Made by a program: the position numbers and the translations under genes
In this document: one piece after another, positions 8,526 to 12,321 of the stretch
How the letters are laid out: the number at the start of each line of letters is the position of its first letter
How positions within the stretch are numbered: position 1 is the stretch's first letter
The notes under the pieces: model-generated
Databases searched by the model: none
Told to the model about the DNA's origin: nothing
The model's input: only the letters and a program-made list of their open reading frames with translations
Assembly: GCF_001949145.1 (NCBI RefSeq)
Contig: NW_019091558.1
Coordinates: forward strand, 62,734-75,054
Direction of reading: 5' to 3'
Source: Acanthaster planci
Lineage: Eukaryota; Echinodermata; Asteroidea; Valvatida; Acanthasteridae
Length of the DNA stretch: 12,321 bases

Positions 8526-9131
8526 TGGTGCATAGAGCACTAGGTCTTGGTGCTTGCGGCGTGCTTAGGGCACGCACGCACTGTTAGTTTTGCTCCTGGG
8601 TCATGGAGTGACAGGATCGCCACCCAACGTTGTGAGCTGTACATTGCACCGACTGTGAGGTAGCGTAGGACACTGCACTGGAGAGCGCTGCGTCGTATCA
8701 ACCAGTAGATGGAGTAGTAAATGAAGTAGTGAACTGTTTATTGGGTCTTGGTTAGAGTGGGAACAGTCTAGAGCGTAGGTTGTTAACCCTTGGCTGAGAG
8801 CTGTTGGTATGGTGATTCGTTGTGGATTGCTTGCCGTCTGTGAACACGGTAGGTGAGGTGATGGCTGGGTTGCGATCAGGGTATCATTGAACTGGCTTGC
8901 CTTGAGGGTTACTTGGAACACTCTGGTTCCTGTAAGGGTTATTATCTCTTGGATTAATCGACCCTGGGTAGTGAGGATTATTATCCCTTGATTGATTAAC
9001 ACTCCACGTAGATTATCACTGCTTGCTAGTAGAGTGTATTGTTGGCAATAGTCTAGCTTACGTTAGAGTTGCCAGGTGATTAGGTTTACCAAGTGAGGCT
9101 TATTGAATTGCCTTGTGAGGTGTATTGTACA

Positions 9132-9180
9132 AATAAACCTTGTGTTTTGATATGCCTCATTGATTTGTATCTGTAATAAA
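9132..9180 (+). terminator. Paired AATAAA polyadenylation signals in the LTR
   Basis: AATAAA occurs at 9132-9137 and again at 9175-9180, both followed by CCT. A third copy lies at 9391-9396. One of these likely directed 3' end formation of the element transcript. Confidence 0.4.
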
Positions 9181-9464
9181 CCTATTGCACTGATTCTCTT
9201 TGGAAATCCTGTGTCACTGTGAGGTTAATTAAGGTTTCCTTGTATTTCCTTGCTCTGATACCAGTATTGATCTGTCTATCCTACGTGGTGGTAAATTTTC
9301 ACCAAACGAACTGCTCCTAGACTTAGTCCGCCGTTCGTTAGCTTATACCCCCCCTTGTGTCAGGATAGCCGCTCATCCTTGCGCAAGTTTAATAAATATA
9401 TTTGTGGGGTCAGGCCAGGTCAATTCTATCTCCAATCAGGCCAGTCTACTGGGTCCGCCACAAG

Positions 9465-9473
9465 TGGTGTCAG
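9465..9473 (+). promoter_or_regulatory. Primer-binding-site-like sequence (tRNA-Leu type)
   Basis: TGGTGTCAG begins two bases after the proposed LTR end. TGG pairs with the CCA tail of a tRNA, and the whole word is complementary to a 3' end reading CTGACACCA, as in animal tRNA-Leu. The match seems to decay after about 9 bases. A primer binding site belongs after the 5' LTR, so finding it after the 3'-side LTR of this relic is odd. Confidence 0.45.
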
Positions 9474-9489
9474 TTGTGATGCCACAACA

Positions 9490-9656
9490 TTTTCGATGTA
9501 TTTTTCAATATCAGTGTTTTTGAAGTTTCGATACTTTTGATATTTTCGATATTTCTCTAAAATCCGATATTTTCTATATATCGATATTACCAAATAACTA
9601 GCATTAGCGATATCGATATCAAATCCTTATCGATAATATTGATATATCAACGGTGC
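9490..9656. repeat. Cluster of GATAT / TCGAT words
   Basis: Within about 165 bp, words such as TCGATA, CGATATTT, TATCGATATT and GATATCGATATC recur on both strands. Because most of them are self-complementary, the tract can fold or read similarly from either side. It lies immediately right of the LTR and PBS remnant. Such tracts occur at or near ends of some DNA transposons, but I see no transposase. The class cannot be named from this alone. Confidence 0.5.
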
Positions 9657-9834
9657 ATAATGGGGTAATGGTACTATTTCATAAAGATTTCCAGATAATA
9701 ATCTTTAAGATTATCAAATTTTTATCATTTGTGATTTATTATCATTCTGATTTGCTTCACACTTCTTTCTAGTAATTTCTATTGTAAAATCTCACTCCAC
9801 TTTGCCACTCTGTATCCCCTTTTATTGCATCACC
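9657..9834. other. No gene; short palindrome
   Basis: AT-rich DNA. It has one 8-bp inverted repeat with a single-base centre (9698-9714) and no coding signal until the Kozak-like ATG at 9835. Confidence 0.5.
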
Positions 9835-9937
9835 ATGTCTCTGTCTTTCCCTGATGAATTACCACCAAAAACAGGATCCCACGAAATTTACAATTTCTTC
9901 TGTTGTTGGATTAGAGAACAAGACAGTTGGGTGCAAG
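9835..9937 (+). CDS. Weak candidate first coding exon
   Basis: CACCATG is a full Kozak match. The 34-codon reading (MSLSFPDELPPKTGSHEIY, then an aromatic- and cysteine-containing segment ending DSWVQ) stays open to a donor-like AAG|GTTAGA, and without splicing it stops two codons later at TAG. The residue mix looks more protein-like than the surrounding AT-rich frames. No downstream exon could be found before the C-rich block. It could be a fragment of a transposon gene or coincidence. Confidence 0.2.
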
Positions 9938-10140
9938 GTTAGACATCTCTTTCCAACCAATGACATTTTGTTTCCAGGATAAAATGTAATAGATATATAT
10001 CACCAGAGCTGCCAACCTAGCTTGACCAAAAATCCTATGATTTTACCTTAAGAATCATATTTTCTGAAAAAAAAACAACATATTCTTCACTGTTGCATAA
10101 CTTGGAGCTTGATTCGTATGTGAGAGATTGAGCGAGCGCG

Positions 10141-10584
10141 ATGCATAGTCTGGGCCCCAGACCGATTTTGCTCATACATCCAGTAGTGTGTGAAGGAAAG
10201 TTTCAGACCAGCTTTACCCTCCTATACCTACCCGACCCCCATTTTCTCCCAATCCCGGGACTTTCCCATCTCCCCAGGGACTCTTCCCACCCCCGGGACT
10301 TTCCCCCTCTTCTCCGGAATAGAAAAAAACCGGTCCTCAATTCGCCAAACGACCCAATTTTCCCAATTTCACAAAATGGCCCTGATTTCCCCAACTCATT
10401 AAAACACGACCTTAGTTCCTTCCATGAAAAAAAACATTCTCCCCCAACCCCCTTTCCCCAGGACTTCCCCCTCCGGAAAAATGCAAAAAAGTTTCTCACC
10501 CCATATGGAAATCTTTGTCGCCCCGGGAAAAGAAAAAAACACCCTCCCAAAAGGAGAATGGGACTTCAAGAAAAATTGAAATAA
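10141..10584 (+). other. C-rich, G-poor tract with long but non-convincing open frames
   Basis: The plus strand is heavily enriched in C, and runs such as CCCCC, CCCCGGGA and TTTCCCC alternate with A-runs. Open frames of 147 codons (+), 70 codons (+) and 115 codons (-) overlap each other. Their translations are Pro/Ser/Lys or Gly/Phe/Arg low-complexity, which follows from base composition, so none is called a gene. The tract begins at a 7-bp-arm palindrome (10148-10162) and contains GGGACTTTCC at 10257 and 10295. Confidence 0.5.
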
Positions 10585-10757
10585 AATTATAATTACTTAA
10601 ATATAAATATGAACATGAATACTCAACTAAACCACAACATCGTCCTGTGTTATCAGGCTAAAATTGAATTAAAAAATAATTTTTATTCGAATTTGTCAAA
10701 CAATATAACATGTCATAACCTACAGCTCGCCGTTGCCAACATACGAAACCAGGACTC
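10585..10757. other. No gene seen; AT-rich leader of the virus-like block
   Basis: AT-rich sequence with one short plus-strand open frame (10609-10818) that is asparagine-rich and unremarkable. It separates the C-rich tract from the ATG at 10758, where the polymerase-like pseudogene may begin. Confidence 0.4.
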
Positions 10758-11456
10758 ATGTACGCGCAATTTAAGAGAGCCAGCGCACGTTCAGAAACCT
10801 ACAGCGCCAAACTTATAGTCAGCTGTTACAGGTGGTGCAAGACAATGACATATCCTTTACGGCCACAGTTGCAAACAGCAAAGTGTTACGGAAAGCTCTC
10901 TTTACCGCGATTAAAGACTGCACTCAACCGGAAGCTATCGCAGAGGCAGACATCCTAAACATCCGACACTCTCGAGGTAACAACAGAAATTGGGAATTGA
11001 AGCCTAGTTTCTTCGCAGACGACCTGGTACACTTTTTTTGTTTTTTACAAGAGTTACATCGAAAAGAAAGCGTTGGCTGAGTTTAAATAGATAGGGACGC
11101 ACAAGTTGCAAACTGCAATCAAGGTTCAATTTGAAATAGAAAAGCCCGGAGCTGAAATCCAAGTCAGTGTTTTCACATTTTCAAGCAAAAATATTACGGT
11201 GTTTGCCAAACGTGAAGTCAAAAAGGTGTTAAAACAAAAAATAGCAAAACATTTGGAAGACGTCAAAGCTCACGAACAACGAGGCTCTGGCTGGGTATTT
11301 GACAAAGTCGTCGCATTTTATATTAACGTGGCCCGCTATAATCCAGTAGGAGCAACTTACATGGCCCGAGCCTTTAGACGGTTTAGCCCACCCAAACCCC
11401 TCAAAGTAGACCCCACGTACTTGCTGTTTGTTACATGTAAATCGTGTGGGTCATAG
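10758..11456 (+). pseudogene. N-terminal region of a Polinton/bidnavirus-type DNA polymerase, degraded
   Basis: The clearest part, 11091-11456, reads as an alternating beta/helix region (IKVQFEIEK, then VFTFSSKNITVFAK and a lysine-rich helix) followed by GSGWVFDKV (11283 onward) and INVARYNPVGATYM (YNP at 11337). That GSGW...YNP arrangement is my recollection of the region preceding the exonuclease domain in protein-primed family B polymerases of Polinton/Maverick-like elements. No exonuclease or polymerase motif follows: the frame ends at 11454-11456. Upstream, coding-like sequence runs from about 10775 to 11033 in another frame (DNDISFTATVANSKVLRK), possibly starting at the ATG at 10758. 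The frames differ across a T7-G-T6 stretch (11033-11046), and a TAG lies at 11088. Alternatively it is a distinct short viral protein sharing only that domain. Confidence 0.45.
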
Positions 11457-11967
11457 TTTTATTTGGCACTGGAATGTAACCATTGTCGTAATAATAAGCG
11501 GTTCCTAATCCGTTTGATATGGTATCTGTCGTTTGTTTAAAGAACTTGTTTTGGTCTACGTCAAACAACTGGCAAGTGTCTATAAATTTCCAATGGTAGT
11601 AATCGTTGTGCAGCACGTCAAATATGTCGCTGCTCGGTATAGGCATGACGCAGTCGTAAAAGATTTTTCTTACCAAATAGTACATGTGAAAATTAAACAA
11701 TGCCAATATGTACGGATTCGGATCAGACAGTAAATCAAATCCTACCCCACATGCTGTTGTCGCCCAAGAGACCACGAAATTAAATTGGTTTTGATAAAAT
11801 GATATGGGAGTAACCCAACGGTTAACAGCTTCGTCTGTTTTCTTTCTCAGTAACTTATAAGCCGAGGTTAAAATGGGAAACACGGCACTAAACCAGTATT
11901 TTTTTAGAGACTTGAAACATGTCCTTGGCTTTGTCTGGCATTTCTTGGCTTTGACTGCCACCAGCAC
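11431..11967 (-). CDS. Unrecognised aromatic-rich protein, virus- or Polinton-like context
   Basis: The frame is open for 178 codons and ends with TAA at 11431-11433, overlapping the end of the plus-strand polymerase-like ORF by 26 bp, tail to tail. From about residue 46 it looks like a folded protein rich in Phe, Tyr, Trp and Asn: WVTPISFYQNQFNF, then VSWATTACGVGFDLL, FHMYYLVRKIFYD and NGLGTAYYYDNGYIPV. There is no membrane helix or signal peptide. The first in-frame codon in this stretch is GTG, and the first ~20 residues overlap the SGNH fragment antisense-free in another frame, so the true start is probably lost or further in. I do not recognise the family. Capsid-like or accessory roles would be guesses from the neighbour alone. 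It could be a fragment. Confidence 0.45.
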   Translation of the reverse strand: MLVAVKAKKCQTKPRTCFKSLKKYWFSAVFPILTSAYKLLRKKTDEAVNRWVTPISFYQNQFNFVVSWATTACGVGFDLLSDPNPYILALFNFHMYYLVRKIFYDCVMPIPSSDIFDVLHNDYYHWKFIDTCQLFDVDQNKFFKQTTDTISNGLGTAYYYDNGYIPVPNKTMTHTIYM

Positions 11968-12293
11968 CCTGAGTGGTTGCCCTCTAGAGATTTGCCTGCC
12001 TTATAAATGAGGAATTCCGAAGCGGCATCCACAAGGTGCACCCCATCTGATAAATATAAATCCTGCCGCCACCACTCAATTTGGGGGTGAGCAATCAACC
12101 CACCCGGCGCCCTGTGAAAAAGATTGCCCACCGAACGGTTAAGAGCTCGCCTGGTGCACTCGACCGAATTTTGTGTTAGCCGAGGGATAGGAGACCCTTG
12201 GCAAAATCTCCAACCAGTAAATGATTGAGTGAGGTAATAACGCTCGGGTGACGGCAAGGATTTGTTTAACCACTTGCTGCCGGGTGCTTTTTT
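11904..12293 (-). pseudogene. SGNH/GDSL hydrolase C-terminal fragment of a retroelement ORF
   Basis: The open reading contains ECTRRALNRSVGNLF, a Gly-Gly plus HP segment (GGLIAHPQIEW), and YLSDGVHLVDAASEFLI. The D-G-V-H matches the Asp-x-x-His catalytic dyad of SGNH/GDSL hydrolases in the form seen in ORFs of some YR retrotransposons (Ngaro/DIRS type) and related elements. The Gly-Asp-Ser nucleophile block that should lie further upstream is not in this stretch: the frame is closed by a stop at 12294-12296 and has no ATG. So it is a C-terminal remnant, ending at TAA about 11904. Its final codons overlap the start of the aromatic-rich ORF in another frame, which places the junction of the two elements near 11900-11970. 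The host element would continue to the right, beyond the window. Confidence 0.6.
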
Positions 12294-12320
12294 TTATTAA
12301 CCGTTATATGCGCTGCCGGG
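12276..12320. repeat. Short direct repeat GCTGCCGGG
   Basis: GCTGCCGGG occurs at 12276-12284 and 12312-12320, offset 36 bp. Each copy is preceded by a TTAACC word. It lies upstream of the SGNH fragment and reaches the window edge, so its full extent is unknown. Confidence 0.4.
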
Positions 12321-12321
12321 C

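Larger units (their letters stand above)
4842..9462 (+). mobile_element. 5'-truncated, decayed Ty3/gypsy LTR retrotransposon
   Basis: Reading left to right, the element retains the end of reverse transcriptase, RNase H, the integrase zinc-binding, core and C-terminal domains, a further 163-codon ORF, an untranslated stretch, and one LTR of about 1 kb. The order RT-RNase H-integrase is that of Ty3/gypsy (Metaviridae), not Ty1/copia. The 5' LTR, gag, protease and most of RT are missing. The left breakpoint lies inside RT, so recombination or deletion removed the 5' half, and no target-site duplication can be tested. Many stops and frameshifts show it has long been inactive. No chromodomain is visible after the integrase. 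Confidence 0.9.
8452..9462 (+). repeat. Probable 3' LTR of the gypsy element
   Basis: The proposed left end is TGTGTGACAAAACAGG, following AGCTGGGGCC. The proposed right end is GGGTCCGCCACA, giving the TG...CA ends (TGTG/CACA) expected of an LTR. The right border is supported by a primer-binding-site-like sequence two bases later. Inside are a CCAAT box (8518-8525), a GC-rich stem-loop (8559-8575) and three AATAAA words (9132, 9175, 9391), as expected for U3 and R. No ORF on the plus strand is credible. A length of about 1 kb is within the gypsy range. The second LTR is absent, so identity between LTRs cannot be used and the left edge is uncertain by several hundred bases. Confidence 0.6.

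Noticed and set aside
8601-9002. Minus-strand open frame of 133 codons
   Set aside because: It lies wholly inside the LTR, is Thr/Leu/Ser low-complexity, and runs opposite to the element.
10141-10584. 147-codon plus-strand and 115-codon minus-strand frames as genes
   Set aside because: Both follow from the C-rich composition and stop scarcity. The translations are low-complexity.
1-12321. CRISPR array, tRNA or rRNA genes, bacterial operon signals
   Set aside because: No regularly spaced repeats, cloverleaf-like segments with A/B boxes, rRNA-like conserved blocks or Shine-Dalgarno-led ORFs were seen.

Overview
This looks like AT-rich, mostly non-coding DNA from a metazoan nuclear genome. There are no prokaryotic operons or ribosome binding sites. 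Instead there are splice-site-flanked coding scraps, AATAAA signals, a decayed Ty3/gypsy retrotransposon, and remnants of a virus-like or Polinton-like element and of an SGNH-hydrolase retroelement ORF. The palindrome TAGGCCTA and its core recur in the left 2.8 kb. My impression is that this motif is common in marine deuterostomes and some fish, so a marine invertebrate such as an echinoderm is my best guess, held weakly.

Layout. Positions 1-3265 are probably intron or intergenic DNA, with an AT-rich tract (about 1495-1610) and two imperfect ~100 bp tandem units (1973-2175). A single exon-like segment with good splice borders lies at 3266-3402. A second, weaker terminal-exon candidate lies near 4228, followed by AATAAA. 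From 4842 to about 9462 lies a 5'-truncated Ty3/gypsy element: the end of RT, RNase H, integrase with a DD35E triad still readable, a downstream 163-codon ORF that is unbroken, an untranslated stretch and one LTR of about 1 kb. Gag, protease, most of RT and the 5' LTR are missing. The pol part carries at least seven in-frame stops and several frameshifts. A tRNA-Leu-type primer-binding-site sequence follows the LTR directly. It belongs after a 5' LTR, so the locus may be a rearranged or tandem copy.

The stretch 9490-9656 is packed with GATAT/TCGAT words. A possible first exon with a strong Kozak start lies at 9835. Positions 10201-10560 are strongly C-over-G skewed and carry two exact GGGACTTTCC words.

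The right end (10758-12321) is the most unusual part. A plus-strand pseudogene resembles the N-terminal region of protein-primed DNA polymerases of Polinton, adintovirus or bidnavirus type. It meets tail-to-tail a minus-strand, aromatic-rich protein-like ORF that I do not recognise. A minus-strand SGNH/GDSL hydrolase C-terminal fragment, as found in some tyrosine-recombinase and other retroelements, abuts directly. The window reads as a graveyard of nested mobile elements, and I see no complete host gene.
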